64,000 nt of DNA from positions 997,001 through 1,061,000 of the forward strand of contig NC_054690.1 in NCBI RefSeq assembly GCF_011074885.1, in the 5' to 3' direction. Positions 43,017 through 53,856 of the stretch are shown piece after piece (position 1 is the first letter of the stretch; each line of letters starts with the position of its first letter). Origin of the DNA: Brettanomyces bruxellensis (lineage: Eukaryota; Ascomycota; Pichiomycetes; Pichiales; Pichiaceae). The position numbers and the translations under genes are program-made. Under the pieces are notes generated by a model. The model saw only the letters and a program-made list of their open reading frames with translations. It ran no database searches and had not been told where the DNA came from.

Positions 43017-43399
43017 GCAAAACATTATAAAATGGTAAAACACTGTATACTAGAAATATGTAACTTTATAGCTGATTATAGAACTAGCAATTTGATGTAT
43101 TGATGTATCTTATACATGAATATGGTCATAATTGATGACCTCTTTGAGAGATTCCATAGTTTGACTATACTGCATGTAAATGTGAAGTTCTAGTTTTTAC
43201 AAAAATAAAATAAGGATTTTGACATCCTGCTACAGATGAACATGAAAAAAAAATAGGATAAAAAAAAAGTAAAATAGGTGCAGTGTAATTTTGAAAAATG
43301 ATGTCTAGATTGACTAGATCTCAGCTAAACTTGAAACCTGTTTTATTAAAGGAGCCATATTTTTGAAGAAGTGGGTACAAAACATTAAGTAGTGTTAAG
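43017..43399. other. Intergenic region between EAF6 and EFL1
   Basis: 383 bp, AT-rich, with a possible EAF6 terminator in the poly-A/T patches near 43203-43275 and the EFL1 promoter. No gene seen. Confidence 0.4.
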
Positions 43400-46300
43400 A
43401 TGAGACTTTCGCAGAAAGAAATAGAACATTTACAGGAGAATACCGATGACATTAGAAACATCTGTATTCTTGCTCATGTCGATCATGGCAAAACGTCGTT
43501 ATCAGATTCACTTCTTGCATCAAATGGTATCATATCTCAAAGGATGGCTGGTCAAATCCGTTATTTAGATGCCAGGCCTGATGAACAACTCCGGGGAATT
43601 ACAATGGAATCTTCTGCAATATCTTTATATTTCAAAACTATCCATAGGCCGCACAAAGAAAAGAGTACCGATGAAAAAGAAAAGTCTTCTATCGAGAAGC
43701 CTGAAATCAAGGAGTATTTGATTAACTTAATTGATTCGCCTGGTCATGTCGATTTTTCGTCTGAAGTCAGTATTGCTTCGAGACTTTGCGATGGAGCAGT
43801 GGTATTGGTCGATGTTGTTGAAGGAGTGTGCTCTCAAACTATCTCAGTGTTAAGACAATGCTGGATGGATAAGCTTAAGCCAGTTTTGGTACTAAACAAG
43901 ATAGATCGTCTAATCACGGAGCTACAAATGACACCATCGGAAGCTTATCAACATTTAAGTCAGGTTATTGAGCAGGTGAATTCCGTCATCGGATCGTTTT
44001 ATGCAGGAGACAGAATGCAGGAGGACTACTTATGGAAGGAAAAGCTTGAGAAAGGAGAGAAAATAGAATTTAAGGAAAAAGATGATTCGGACATATACTT
44101 TTCCCCAGAGAAGAACAATGTTATATTTGCCTCTGCGATCGATGGATGGGGCTTTAATATCGCACAGTTTGCCGTCATATATGAAAAGAAGCTTGGTGTT
44201 TCCAGAGAAAGGCTACAGAAATTTTTGTGGGGAGACTTCTATCTGGATCCCAAGACCAAAAAGGTGATAACATCAAAGGGCTTGCGAGGTCGCAATTTGA
44301 AGCCTCTTTTTGTCAACTTTGTGTTGAATAACATCTGGTTTATCTATAACATTGCCATTTTAAATCATGACCAGGAAAAGCTTGAAAAAGTCGTCAAGTC
44401 TTTGAAAATTAGAATCACCCCAAGGGAACTTCGATCTAAGGATAAAAAGCAGTTAATAAAGACTGTGATGAGCCAATGGTTACCAGTGGCAAATGCTGTT
44501 CTTCTAACAGTTGCCGACAAGCTTCCTTCACCATTGGAGTCACAGAAGCAAAGAATAGAGAGTATTCTTGACTCTGCACCTGGCGCGGAATTGATCGATC
44601 ATCAGCTAAGGGAGAATGTGATAGACTGCTGCAAGAATGAAAAGCTTTCCTGTTATATTTCCAAGATGCTTCTTATACCAACTGAAGAGTTACCAGAGAA
44701 TCAAAAGGAGGCACTTACACATGATGAATTAATTGAGCGTGGTAGACAAGCACGTGCTGCCGCTGCAAAGGCAGCAGAAGCTGTAAAAATGATGGAGCAG
44801 GCGCAAAATGAATCTGATGATATGTATGCACGTGCTTCGGAGTCAAAGAAAATAGAGGAAGAACCAGGATTCAAATTTGAAGATGAAGAGGAAGACTTAA
44901 CGGCAGATACACAAGAAAATGTGACAGAAAAAGAAACAGCCATCGGATTTGCTAGAATTTATAGTGGTACCTTATCGGTCGGAGATGAAGTTTCGGTGTT
45001 ACAACCTAGATTTAATCCCTCGAAGCCTCATAAATACATTTCGACAACAAAGATTACTGGACTCTATCTTTTGATGGGCCGAGACATGATTTCACTAAAA
45101 AAGGTTCTGGCGGGAAACATTGTGGGTATCAAAGGATTGGATGGCCATTTACTAAAAAGTGGTACTCTTGTCAACACTGGAACATTGGGTATTAACTTGG
45201 CAACAAGGGGAATGACTTCTCCACCAATAGTGAAGGTTGCATTGGAGCCAGAGAATCCTACGCAAATGGATAAACTAGAGAAGGGCCTCGAACTTCTTAA
45301 TCAGGCCGATCCCTGCGTTAAGACATATGTCCAAGGAACTGGTGAACACATTCTTGCTACAGCTGGAGAGTTACATCTAGAAAGATGCCTTAAAGATCTT
45401 AGAGAAAGATTTGCAGGAATTGAAATAAGTTCCTCCAAGCCTGTCATTCCATATCGAGAGACAATTGTAGTGAATATGGATTCGAAGCCAGATCCAAATA
45501 GAGGAACACAGGAACTTGTTCTTGGAAAGTATAAAATCATTTTCCAGACTGTTCCACTACCAACCAAAGTGACGGAGTATCTTATGCATAATACCAAGAA
45601 CATAGCTGGATTTGAAAAGCAAATAGGCAAGGGAGATCAAAATGATAAAGACGAGGCTGGTGATAACACGAATATTAAAATTGATGAAGCTGAAGGGGAT
45701 GAACTGGATGATAACGAAATCCAACAATCTAGAGTGATCAGTATGGATGAATTTACGGACAAACTTGGAAAATTGTTCGATGGCACTGAAAACTTGAAAA
45801 ACAGGGAGAATGAGTTTGTTTGGTCCTCTGATATGGTCAACAGGATAAGTTCGTTTGGTCCAAAAAACAAAGGATCAAATATCTTTTTTGACTCGGAAAA
45901 GCATGATGTTAGAAGAATTTTTGACAAAAGCTGTTCAAAGCAGCGGTTTGAGTATCCATTTAGCTTGTTAAGTGGATTTCAATTGGCTACATCAGCAGGT
46001 CCATTGGCAGCTGAACAAATGCAAGGAGTTGCCGTATTTTTGAAAGATATTATAGATATTTCATCAGAGAGCGATAACAAAGTTTCCGAGGTTGCAAATT
46101 TGGCAGGTAGGCTAATTTCATCAACTAGAGACATGATCCATAAGGGATTTAGAGAATGGTCTCCAAGAATTATGCTTGCTATGTATACATGTGACATTCA
46201 AGCTGCTACAGAAGTTCTCGGAAAGGTTTATGCTGTTGTGCAAAAGCGTAGAGGATCTGTCGTTAAAGAAGAGCTCAAAGAAGGAACGTCATTTTTCACA

Positions 46301-46591
46301 GTCACTGCCAAAATTCCTGTTGTGGAAGCATTCGGATTCAGTGAGGAGATTCGGAAAAGAACCTCTGGCGCAGCTTCTCCTCAATTAGTCTTTTCTGGCT
46401 TCGAGTCTATAGATGAAGATCCATTTTGGGTGCCAACCACTGAAGAGGAATTAAAGGAATTGGGCGAGTTTGCAGATAGAGAAAATGTTGCCAGACGGTA
46501 TATGAATAGTATTAGAAAAAGGAAAGGTTTGTTTGTGGATGAGAAAGTGGTTCAGAGGGCGGAGAAACAGAGAACTTTGAAGAAGGACTGA
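43400..46591 (+). CDS. EFL1: EFL1/RIA1, elongation-factor-2-like GTPase for 60S maturation
   Basis: The product is 1063 residues (S. cerevisiae Ria1/Efl1 is 1110). It has the GTPase signature of the EF-G/EF-2 family: G1 AHVDHGKTS near residues 24-32, switch region RGITMESSAI, G3 DSPGHVDFSSEV and G4 NKIDRL. Then come EF-2 domains II-V, including the EQMQGVAVFLKD and GREWSPRIMLAMY-type segments of domain IV/V. A long acidic/Ala-rich insert (residues ~440-510) separates domain II from the G domain, which distinguishes Efl1 from EF-2. Diphthamide-loop features of EF-2 are missing. With Sdo1 (SBDS), Efl1 evicts Tif6 from late pre-60S subunits. Confidence 0.96.
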   Translation: MRLSQKEIEHLQENTDDIRNICILAHVDHGKTSLSDSLLASNGIISQRMAGQIRYLDARPDEQLRGITMESSAISLYFKTIHRPHKEKSTDEKEKSSIEKPEIKEYLINLIDSPGHVDFSSEVSIASRLCDGAVVLVDVVEGVCSQTISVLRQCWMDKLKPVLVLNKIDRLITELQMTPSEAYQHLSQVIEQVNSVIGSFYAGDRMQEDYLWKEKLEKGEKIEFKEKDDSDIYFSPEKNNVIFASAIDGWGFNIAQFAVIYEKKLGVSRERLQKFLWGDFYLDPKTKKVITSKGLRGRNLKPLFVNFVLNNIWFIYNIAILNHDQEKLEKVVKSLKIRITPRELRSKDKKQLIKTVMSQWLPVANAVLLTVADKLPSPLESQKQRIESILDSAPGAELIDHQLRENVIDCCKNEKLSCYISKMLLIPTEELPENQKEALTHDELIERGRQARAAAAKAAEAVKMMEQAQNESDDMYARASESKKIEEEPGFKFEDEEEDLTADTQENVTEKETAIGFARIYSGTLSVGDEVSVLQPRFNPSKPHKYISTTKITGLYLLMGRDMISLKKVLAGNIVGIKGLDGHLLKSGTLVNTGTLGINLATRGMTSPPIVKVALEPENPTQMDKLEKGLELLNQADPCVKTYVQGTGEHILATAGELHLERCLKDLRERFAGIEISSSKPVIPYRETIVVNMDSKPDPNRGTQELVLGKYKIIFQTVPLPTKVTEYLMHNTKNIAGFEKQIGKGDQNDKDEAGDNTNIKIDEAEGDELDDNEIQQSRVISMDEFTDKLGKLFDGTENLKNRENEFVWSSDMVNRISSFGPKNKGSNIFFDSEKHDVRRIFDKSCSKQRFEYPFSLLSGFQLATSAGPLAAEQMQGVAVFLKDIIDISSESDNKVSEVANLAGRLISSTRDMIHKGFREWSPRIMLAMYTCDIQAATEVLGKVYAVVQKRRGSVVKEELKEGTSFFTVTAKIPVVEAFGFSEEIRKRTSGAASPQLVFSGFESIDEDPFWVPTTEEELKELGEFADRENVARRYMNSIRKRKGLFVDEKVVQRAEKQRTLKKD

Positions 46592-46613
46592 AATAATTCT
46601 AGTAACAAAATTA

Positions 46614-46621
46614 TCACGTGA
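46614..46621. promoter_or_regulatory. Cbf1-type E-box TCACGTGA between EFL1 and COA6
   Basis: The palindrome TCACGTGA lies 23 bp after the EFL1 stop and ~160 bp upstream of COA6. Cbf1 binds CACGTG in yeasts and regulates respiratory and sulfur genes. One site in a short intergenic region is suggestive only. Confidence 0.4.
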
Positions 46622-46780
46622 CGCTCTTTCCATGTATGTATGTCTAAAAAAAGTTTATATAAATCGCTTTAATACAACTTACGTGGATTTCAGGCTTTCT
46701 AGAGTGCAATAAATTATCATATAAAGTTTTGTAAAAGAACATATATATTTTGAGACGTCGTTGCGAGCTTTCAATTAAAT

Positions 46781-47098
46781 ATGGGACTGTTCTTTGCTGA
46801 CAAGAAGTCTGGCGAGGCTCCAAATAGAAAAAGCCGTGAGCAATGCTGGGAATCTAGGGATATATTTTTCAAATGTTTGGATAACATAAAGGTGATTGAT
46901 CCGCTAGATCCTGAAAAGGGGCAAGAAATCAAGAAGAATTGCGGAAAAGAAGATCAGCAGTTTCAGAAGGATTGTGTGGCATCTTGGGTGAAGTACTTCA
47001 AGCAAAAACGACCATTTGACAAGAAGAAGGCGAAAATATTAAAACAAGCCAAGGATGAGGGAGCGGAAGTTATTCAGATGTCAGGATACAGGAAGTAA
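46781..47098 (+). CDS. COA6: Cytochrome c oxidase assembly factor 6
   Basis: The product is 105 residues, the usual size of Coa6 (104 in S. cerevisiae). It has the twin-Cys arrangement: C-x9-C in QCWESRDIFFKC and C-x10-C in NCGKEDQQFQKDC. These form the CHCH-like helical hairpin of intermembrane-space proteins imported by Mia40. Coa6 works with Sco1/Sco2 in copper delivery to the CuA site of Cox2. No cleavable presequence is present, as expected. Its gene directly follows EFL1 on the same strand. Confidence 0.95.
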   Translation: MGLFFADKKSGEAPNRKSREQCWESRDIFFKCLDNIKVIDPLDPEKGQEIKKNCGKEDQQFQKDCVASWVKYFKQKRPFDKKKAKILKQAKDEGAEVIQMSGYRK

Positions 47099-47382
47099 AT
47101 CAGAAGAGGTGAGTTGATATTTGGTATCAAGAACCTTTTGGTTTTTGCATACTTTCATCGGAAATCTGGATACTATTTCATCTTGTACATAGAGCTGCAA
47201 ATAATGCCCTCCAAAAGCGTGGCATAGCAATTGATGCAGATAAGCATATGATCGAGTGCTACTAATATCTCCACTGCATATACGAAAAGTTCAAAAACGA
47301 GAATTAATGATTCAAACTATAAATATTTAAGTACTTTTTTTGAAGTGCATCATTCAATTTATTCAATTTCAGTAGTGCAAGT

Positions 47383-48876
47383 CTAAAGTCTGTGGCTCAC
47401 ATTCATGTAGAAACTCTTGGTTTGAGTGTACAACTCTATTGCAGCTTCACCAAGTTCACGCCCAATACCACTCATTTTGTATCCACCAAACGGAACTCTG
47501 GTGTCTTCATCGTTCGAGGCATTCAAATAAACCGAACCAGCCTCCAATTGGTCAGCAACAGTTTGGATCCGACCGAAATTTTCAGAAAACACCATAGCCG
47601 CAAGACCATACTCAGAATCATTTGCCTTTTCAATAGCTTCTTCATCAGTAGTGAATTTTGAAATTGCCACCACAGGTCCGAAGATCTCCTCACGAACAAT
47701 GGTCATGTCTTGGGTACAGTTTTTGAAAATTGTAGGTGGGATGTAGTAGCCATCTTTTGGTAAAGACCGGAGTTGGTCACTGTCCTCTCCCAAAATTAAA
47801 ACTGCTCCTTCATCCTTCCCCTTTTGAATGTATGATTTAATTTTGTCGTATTGTTTCTTTGAAATGACTGGTCCTAGATTAGCCTTGTTGTCAAACGGAC
47901 TACCGACAGTCCAATCCTCTTTGACAGCCTTCACGTATAAGTTTATAAATTTATCGTACACCTTATCTTGAACCAATATTCTAGAGTTGGCGGTGCAGTT
48001 TTGTCCAGAGTTGTACATCATACCAAAAGAAGCCCATTTGGCTGCTTGCTCCAAGTTGGCATCGTCAAAAACTAACAAAGGTGACTTTCCTCCACATTCC
48101 AAAGATACCATTTTCAAATTTGAAGCAGCATTCCTCATAATCTTCTGGCCGGTCAAGGTAGAACCAGTAAATGCCACTTTGTCAAGATCTGGATGGTTAG
48201 CAATTCTCTCTCCTGCAATAGCACCAAATCCACTGACAACATTAAAAACTCCAGGAGGAAATCCAGCTTTCTTGACTAAGTCTGCAAAAAGTAACAAAGA
48301 AAGCGGAGTTAACTCACTGGATTTTAAAACTATGGTGCAGCCACATGCCAATGCAGGACAAAACTTCCAACTGGCCATAGATAATGGATAATTCCAAGGA
48401 ATGATCTGACCAACCACTAATGGATATCTCTTGGTAATCGCATATCTATTCGTCGCAATTGGAATTGTTGTGCCATGCAATTTATCAGCAAATCCGGCAC
48501 AGTATATAAGATAATCAATCACGCTCTTCATATCTTCCTTAGCATTGGTTTCGAGTGGCTTACCGGAATCAGCAGCTTCCACTACAGAAAACATCTCAAT
48601 ATTCTGCTTCAATAGCTCGGCTAGTTTCAACATTTTCTTCGCTTTCTCTTCGCCTGGAACATCTTTCCACGTTTTCATCGCTTTTTTAGCCGCATTAACT
48701 GCTTCATCTACTTCTTTTACGCCTGCCTCATATACATGTGTTAAGACCTTTTCTGTCGATGGATCGATCACTTCGAAAGTCTTATCAGATGTCTTCCATT
48801 CGTTGTTGATAAAAAGTCCTGTAGGCAACGAATATGTATTACCGTCTGGGAGTAACACAGATTGATAAATTGACAT
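47383..48876 (-). CDS. Aldehyde dehydrogenase (NAD(P)+), ALD family
   Basis: The first ATG is at 48876 and gives 497 residues, matching cytosolic yeast Ald6 (500). Class 1/2 motifs are present: VVGQIIPWNYPL, FTGSTLTGQKI (cofactor binding), the general base in LECGGKSPL and the catalytic Cys in NSGQNCTANSRI. No mitochondrial presequence is present. The enzyme ends SHRL, a weak variant of a peroxisomal PTS1 tripeptide (HRL), which may be coincidence. It lies 0.9 kb from the permease and ~3.8 kb from the JLP1-like dioxygenase. A role in oxidising the aldehyde left after desulfonation is possible but unproven; acetaldehyde oxidation (Ald6-like) is the default assumption. Confidence 0.93.
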   Translation of the reverse strand: MSIYQSVLLPDGNTYSLPTGLFINNEWKTSDKTFEVIDPSTEKVLTHVYEAGVKEVDEAVNAAKKAMKTWKDVPGEEKAKKMLKLAELLKQNIEMFSVVEAADSGKPLETNAKEDMKSVIDYLIYCAGFADKLHGTTIPIATNRYAITKRYPLVVGQIIPWNYPLSMASWKFCPALACGCTIVLKSSELTPLSLLLFADLVKKAGFPPGVFNVVSGFGAIAGERIANHPDLDKVAFTGSTLTGQKIMRNAASNLKMVSLECGGKSPLLVFDDANLEQAAKWASFGMMYNSGQNCTANSRILVQDKVYDKFINLYVKAVKEDWTVGSPFDNKANLGPVISKKQYDKIKSYIQKGKDEGAVLILGEDSDQLRSLPKDGYYIPPTIFKNCTQDMTIVREEIFGPVVAISKFTTDEEAIEKANDSEYGLAAMVFSENFGRIQTVADQLEAGSVYLNASNDEDTRVPFGGYKMSGIGRELGEAAIELYTQTKSFYMNVSHRL

Positions 48877-49917
48877 TTTTTGTAGCACTAATATGATGCT
48901 TACTGGCACTAAGCAAACTGGTTCTATATGCCACAATGTTTACTTTAGATCGTAGAAAATCTAAAGGCAACATATAATAAATACATCAACTAATGGGTAG
49001 GAAACGATAGCTAACGAAATACTTTCAACAACGGTCAGCAGAACAGGTGGGTAGAAGAGGTCCAAAAAATTGAAGTCAAAATTTACATTGTTATCTTAAC
49101 CGCGCTATCAAATATATCGGGGCCAGTTTTTGACACAAATGGATAATGGCTTTCGGAAGTGTGGTTCGATTGAGGCGGAGCCACATGTCGGAACCCAGAT
49201 GTTGGAACAGTCTAGATGAGCAAATAGAATAAGGTTAATCACCATATATCGGTAAGATAAAATTCCAAATAAAATTTCTCAGTTACTAGAATTATATCAA
49301 ACTCTAGTTAATCGATAAGCTCTCCGATAGATATAGATAGCCTTGTTATTGTTATTTTCTCTTATCTGCTTGTTTATTCGGTCGCATTATAATATTCTCT
49401 CCAAAATACTTATTCACAAAATATATTTCGAATCTTTCTGGTATATTTTCCCACTGAAATTCCTCATGAAAATTCTACCCACGTCGGCGATAGAATTATA
49501 TTATCTCTCTCCGTAGGTCGCCTGTCCATATGATGTAGAATATTGTGAGAGATAAGAATATTACTTTACAAAGGTTCTTATTGTACATCCGATAACAACT
49601 TAAACATATACAAGATTAAGTATCGCGTGCGTTCCTATCAGTTGAACATCCGCAGATCCAAACAATTCTTTATTCCTTTCATTTTTGTCCTTTTCCTTTC
49701 TTTAGTCTTAAGAACACCCGATATACTAGTTAATGAGAAATTCATAAAGTAATCGGCGTCACATTTATAACCATAGATCCAGTTCTGAAATATTACATAC
49801 ACTTATCAACACTAATAACTAACTTCCCCGATTACCAAACGGACACTAATAAATATAAAGCAAAACCCCCTTAGCTTATTATTGTTGATGACAAACTATG
49901 TCAATCATCATCAATGT
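48877..49917. other. Intergenic region upstream of the aldehyde dehydrogenase, with possible LTR relic
   Basis: About 1 kb with no supported gene. From 49186 the sequence TGTCGGAACCCAGATG and then TGTTGGAACAG (49200) resemble LTR starts; the first shares its ten first bases with LTR B (9784). A possible end with ATAACA lies near 49598. No target-site duplication was found, so this is only a candidate decayed LTR. The rest is AT-rich and should include the ALD promoter. Confidence 0.4.
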
Positions 49918-51495
49918 TTAATCCTTCTCTCTTGAATCGATGACTATAGAGTCATCTAAATCTGGTCTCCTGCCAGTTTCAAAGTCAAAGTCACCAAGTG
50001 GTATTATTCTTGTTTTGAAATAAAGGTCATATCCAGCCCACACAATAAAGAAAAGAGGTAATAAAATGTAAGAGTCTATAAACTGATTGACATCGAATGG
50101 CTTGAAAACTGTCCAGCCTTGGACCAATATTAACAGTATTCCCAAAATGATGGCAATAATATCGAAGTACGGGAAGCATGGAGATTTGAAGGGCAATGAA
50201 GAAAGGCTGTAACCCTGAAGAACCCATCCATGACGAAACCTAATATGGATAATGACTATAGCTGTCCAAACTATAAAGCATGCAACACCAGAAACGTTCA
50301 CTATGTAGTTATAGGCGACTGTAGAGCCTGATTTCCATCCCAAGATTGAAAGAAAGCAAAATAGATGTGCGAAATGAACAGCAATATATGGAACGCCTTT
50401 CTTGTTGACCTTAGAAAACACTTTGGGGCCATAACCCTGTTCAGACCAGCTAAAAAGTGCACGACTCGCTATATATATGGCAGAATTGATAGAAGATAAG
50501 CATGTCATAAGAATCATTGATGCTATAAAGTACTTTGAATTTTCCCATCCTGCTTCAGTCAAAGCAATTGTCATTGGTGCCTTTAGCACTTTTGAATCGT
50601 TTGAAAGGTAAGAATCATTATAGGCCACGGTTATCCCGTTTGAAATAGTTAAACCATAGTAGACAAAGAAAATTCTGATCACTGTATTTTTCACAGCAGT
50701 AGGAATTGCACGGCGTGGGTTTCTTGCCTCTGCTGCAATTATCGAAACAGATTCAACACCGGAGTAAAATGTCGCAGCATATACAAACGAATTTGCAATA
50801 CCCTTGAAGCCGTCATTCAATGGATAATTTCCCCATGGGTTGTCCGGTTTATGCCCTTTAATACCCCCAGCAGCATATATAATTGCAAATATATAATATC
50901 CAGCAAGAAATGTAAGCTTAAATATTCCAAGCACATACTCTATTTCACCATACCAGTTAACACTTAAGGAGGACATACCCGAAAAGAATACCCAGAATAT
51001 GACAACCCATCCCCAATAGGGAACTTTGTCTGTATAAGCTTGCATGGAACTTGACAAGTTTGTGTACTCTGCAATTAAAACGGTGACCCAAACAATAACA
51101 TAGAATAGAGAAAGAGCGGCACCAAATCCACGTGACACAAATCGAGAGCCTAACACACCAAAGTTGGCATCCAAAACAGCGTTCATTTCACCAATACTGG
51201 CCATCATTCCTAGCACCAAAACGCCAATAATTGTAAAGCCAACAATAAGGCCAACCGGTCCACCTTTAGCTAATGCTCCACCCATACCAATCAAACATCC
51301 TGGTCCAATAATTCCACATAGACTGATAAGGTTTATCATTCTGTTTTTCACACCTGCCTTTAGGCCGCTGAGAACAAATGCGTTGCCGTCGGCATCTTTT
51401 CTATACCCTTCCGGTTCTGAATCATTCTGACTCTCGACTGCTGACACTACAAATTCTGACTCAGATTTATTTTTCCACGAAAAAAGATTGACCAT
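49918..51495 (-). CDS. Amino-acid permease (YAT/APC family)
   Basis: The product is 525 residues from ATG 51495 with about 12 transmembrane segments. The hydrophilic N-terminus carries acidic and Ser residues typical of ubiquitin-regulated permeases. The first transmembrane segment reads MINLISLCGIIGPGCLIGMGGALAKGGP, the substrate-binding unwound helix in the APC fold. The block YSGVESVSIIAAEARNPRRAIPTAVKNT, with the sequence EARNPR, is the fungal YAT signature. The substrate cannot be told from sequence; the canonical GTGLF is GPGCLIG here, so specificity may differ from Gap1/Can1/Lyp1. It lies back-to-back with the JLP1-like gene across a region with a Met31/32-type site, making a sulfur compound or taurine conceivable. 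Confidence 0.9.
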   Translation of the reverse strand: MVNLFSWKNKSESEFVVSAVESQNDSEPEGYRKDADGNAFVLSGLKAGVKNRMINLISLCGIIGPGCLIGMGGALAKGGPVGLIVGFTIIGVLVLGMMASIGEMNAVLDANFGVLGSRFVSRGFGAALSLFYVIVWVTVLIAEYTNLSSSMQAYTDKVPYWGWVVIFWVFFSGMSSLSVNWYGEIEYVLGIFKLTFLAGYYIFAIIYAAGGIKGHKPDNPWGNYPLNDGFKGIANSFVYAATFYSGVESVSIIAAEARNPRRAIPTAVKNTVIRIFFVYYGLTISNGITVAYNDSYLSNDSKVLKAPMTIALTEAGWENSKYFIASMILMTCLSSINSAIYIASRALFSWSEQGYGPKVFSKVNKKGVPYIAVHFAHLFCFLSILGWKSGSTVAYNYIVNVSGVACFIVWTAIVIIHIRFRHGWVLQGYSLSSLPFKSPCFPYFDIIAIILGILLILVQGWTVFKPFDVNQFIDSYILLPLFFIVWAGYDLYFKTRIIPLGDFDFETGRRPDLDDSIVIDSREKD

Positions 51496-51946
51496 GTTGT
51501 AGTCTTGAAATCAAAGCCCCTTGCGTATACAGGCTCCAAGAAGCAGTGGTCACAATAATTATCAGAATTCAACAGTTGGGATTTTAATACTTGTTTGGTT
51601 CCTGAATCTTATATATGGCTTTATTGACGGACAACTGTCTCTTGTAAATGCAGCTATTTCAGTGGCGGAGAAGTAAATGTATCTAGTCTAAAAGTTTCAG
51701 TGCAAAAAGCCTCAGTGCTTTTCAGGCCATAAAATTTACATAGTATTCCACAAATCTTGCCATTTCCTAGTAATGATTTAGCATGCTGTCAAACAAAGTG
51801 ATTTTCATAGTACGATTATTTTTTAACGCGAGATGCAGCAGTTGCTTTAGAGTAAGTAGTTCATAATCTTAACCGAGGTTTAAGGGGGTCGTGGCATTGC
51901 TAAAAAATAATCAAGCTTAATTATTTAACTTCCCAACAGCCCCTGC

Positions 51947-51954
51947 CACTGTGG
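51947..51954 (+). promoter_or_regulatory. Weak Met31/32-like core CACTGTGG
   Basis: It shares ACTGTGG with the AAACTGTGG consensus, ~450 bp upstream of the permease start. On its own it would not be called; it is listed because of the better site in the same region. Confidence 0.25.
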
Positions 51955-52481
51955 TGGCTAGAAAAGAATAAAAGAGGGGAAGGTTGCTTTAGTTGATTGA
52001 CACAAATAGCGGTGTAATTGTAGGATTTGTGTAAAGAAATGATCAGCCACGTAACTATTTGATTATATGAAACAGAGGTATGATCCAATAAAAAAAGGTA
52101 GACGAGATGTTTCTACAGAAAACTTTAATCGGACATGAGTTTCGATAAAGTTTGTCCTTGACGATAAACCGAGTTTATAATCAGTAAATATCGGTTGGAT
52201 CATATAATCTGCCCCTTGCGATAAATTGTTTTAGCATTTACGATAATTGGGAATAGTAATTGTCTCCAATCACTTAATGTGAATAAGATCTCCTTGTCAA
52301 AATGTGGCGATGAACATCAGTCAGTGTAGATAAAAATACACAATCTCTTTATGCAATGTCATATGACTAAGTACATTATATGCAGACTTATGTCAATCTA
52401 ATCACAATCTTTGGAAACTTCTCTGACACATGAATCATCATCGCATATACCCTTCAGATTTGTATCGGTTCGGTTGGCACA

Positions 52482-52490
52482 AAACTGTGG
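52482..52490 (+). promoter_or_regulatory. Met31/Met32-type site AAACTGTGG
   Basis: A perfect match to the AAACTGTGG element bound by Met31/Met32, which recruit Met4 to sulfur-assimilation promoters. It lies ~175 bp upstream of the JLP1-like ATG. In S. cerevisiae JLP1 is induced on sulfur limitation. The motif is short, so chance remains possible. Confidence 0.55.
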
Positions 52491-52663
52491 TTGTGGCATG
52501 TAAAATATACGACGGTATATTCAGAAACAGTTTGTGATTAGAAACGTGTTTAGGTATAAAAAGGGTGACCGTTTGAAGCAAAATTATGAACAATATAAGG
52601 TGTGGGTAATTGCTAACACCGACCAATAAGCAGTTCATTTGGTACGGATAATAAATAGCAAAC

Positions 52664-53856
52664 ATGGCAACCTTAATCAAAGGATACTTTGACGATTCGA
52701 TTCATCCTTCTAAAGAGGAAGACACGATTAGAAATGGCGTCCGAACCATTTCACTTGATAACTACAAGCATGTAAAATACCCAAAGTGGGTTCCTACCTG
52801 GGACCCAAAGCAGGATAATGCATTTAGGAACCCAGAGCCATTTAAGCACACAGATCGGGGATTTTTTGGTGACCCAACCTTCGATTCCTTGCTCAAGGGG
52901 ACTGGAGCCGTTAAAAAGAACATCACTCCAAAACTTGGTTCTGAGATAAGGGGACTTCAGCTCAGTAAATTGACCGACCGTCAAAAAGATGATCTTGCTC
53001 TTCTTGTTGAGCAAAGAGGTGTCGTTGCCTTCAGAGACCAAGACTTCAAGAATCTGTCGTTTGATGATTTGAAGAAATGGGGCGAGTATTACGGTCCATT
53101 GCATGTGCACCCAACTTCAGGTGCTCCTTTGGGCCAATCTGTTTTCCACCTCACATTTAGGCGTGGAATAAGGGTGAACAGCAGCGATTGCTTGCCAGAA
53201 GATTGAATAATGTTTCCTTCCACTCTGACGTCTCATACGAAACTCAGCCACCTGGAATTACCGCCTTGACAATGCTTCAATCGGGGGCTGGTGGTGACAC
53301 ACAGTTTGTTGACATGATCGAAGCTTACGACCGTCTTTCACCAACATTAAAGAAGTTCATAGACAAGTTGGATGTTGTCCATACTTCGAAAATACAGGCA
53401 GTGACTGCCAAGAACGAGGGTGGAATCAACAGAAAGCCATCAATTGATTCTATCCATCCACTAGTCAGGTATCATCCAGTTCTCCGCAAGAAAGCGCTTT
53501 TCTTGAATTCTAATTTCTCAACCAGAGTGCTAGGCCTAAAGGACGAGGAGTCACATGCCTTGCTAGAGCTCTTGATTAACCATACTGAGGGGCTTCTTGA
53601 TGCTCACATCAGGGCATCCTGGGACGAAAATACTGTCGTTCTTTGGGACAACAGACGTTTAATTCACACTGCAACCCTAGACTGGGACTCCGATGATATC
53701 AGACACTCGTTCAGAATTACTCCTTTGGCCGAAAGACCCGTCCGGAACGAACAGGAGTATGAAACCTGGGATCCTGAAAAGGAGAAAGAAAAAATCAGGC
53801 ACACTGAGGAGTATTTGGCTTTGACTCCTGCTCAGTACTCTGAGAAATTCTATTAG
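52664..53856 (+). CDS. JLP1: Fe(II)/2-oxoglutarate sulfonate dioxygenase (JLP1/TauD-like), one frameshift
   Basis: Two overlapping frames (52664-53206 and ~53165-53856) form one gene; one missing base near 53160-53168 separates them. Repaired length is 397 residues (S. cerevisiae Jlp1 is 412). The first part ends in GPLHVHPTSGAPLGQSVFHL. The second continues with RLNNVSFHSDVSYETQPPGITAL, where His-Ser-Asp is the HxD iron motif, and ends with DDIRHSFRITPLAERP, giving the distal His and the 2-oxoglutarate-binding Arg. The enzyme oxygenates sulfonates such as taurine or isethionate, releasing sulfite and an aldehyde. The start ATG 52664 is the first in frame. Upstream lies a Met31/32 site. The break is in a region essential for activity, so the real gene must be intact or this allele is dead. 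Confidence 0.88.

Larger units (their letters stand above)
51496..52663. other. Divergent regulatory region between permease and JLP1-like gene
   Basis: 1168 bp without a supported gene. It holds the promoters of both flanking genes, a perfect Met31/32 motif at 52482-52490 and a weaker CACTGTGG at 51947-51954. The length is large for this genome and fits complex regulation. Confidence 0.5.

Noticed and set aside
47383..47400. SHRL C-terminus of the aldehyde dehydrogenase as peroxisomal signal
   Set aside because: HRL is a weak PTS1 variant and related cytosolic enzymes end variably; not enough to assign peroxisomal location.
5340..53110. CRISPR array, riboswitch, bacterial operon or phage signals
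   Set aside because: No regularly spaced repeats and no prokaryotic genes were seen; all recognised genes are yeast nuclear genes.
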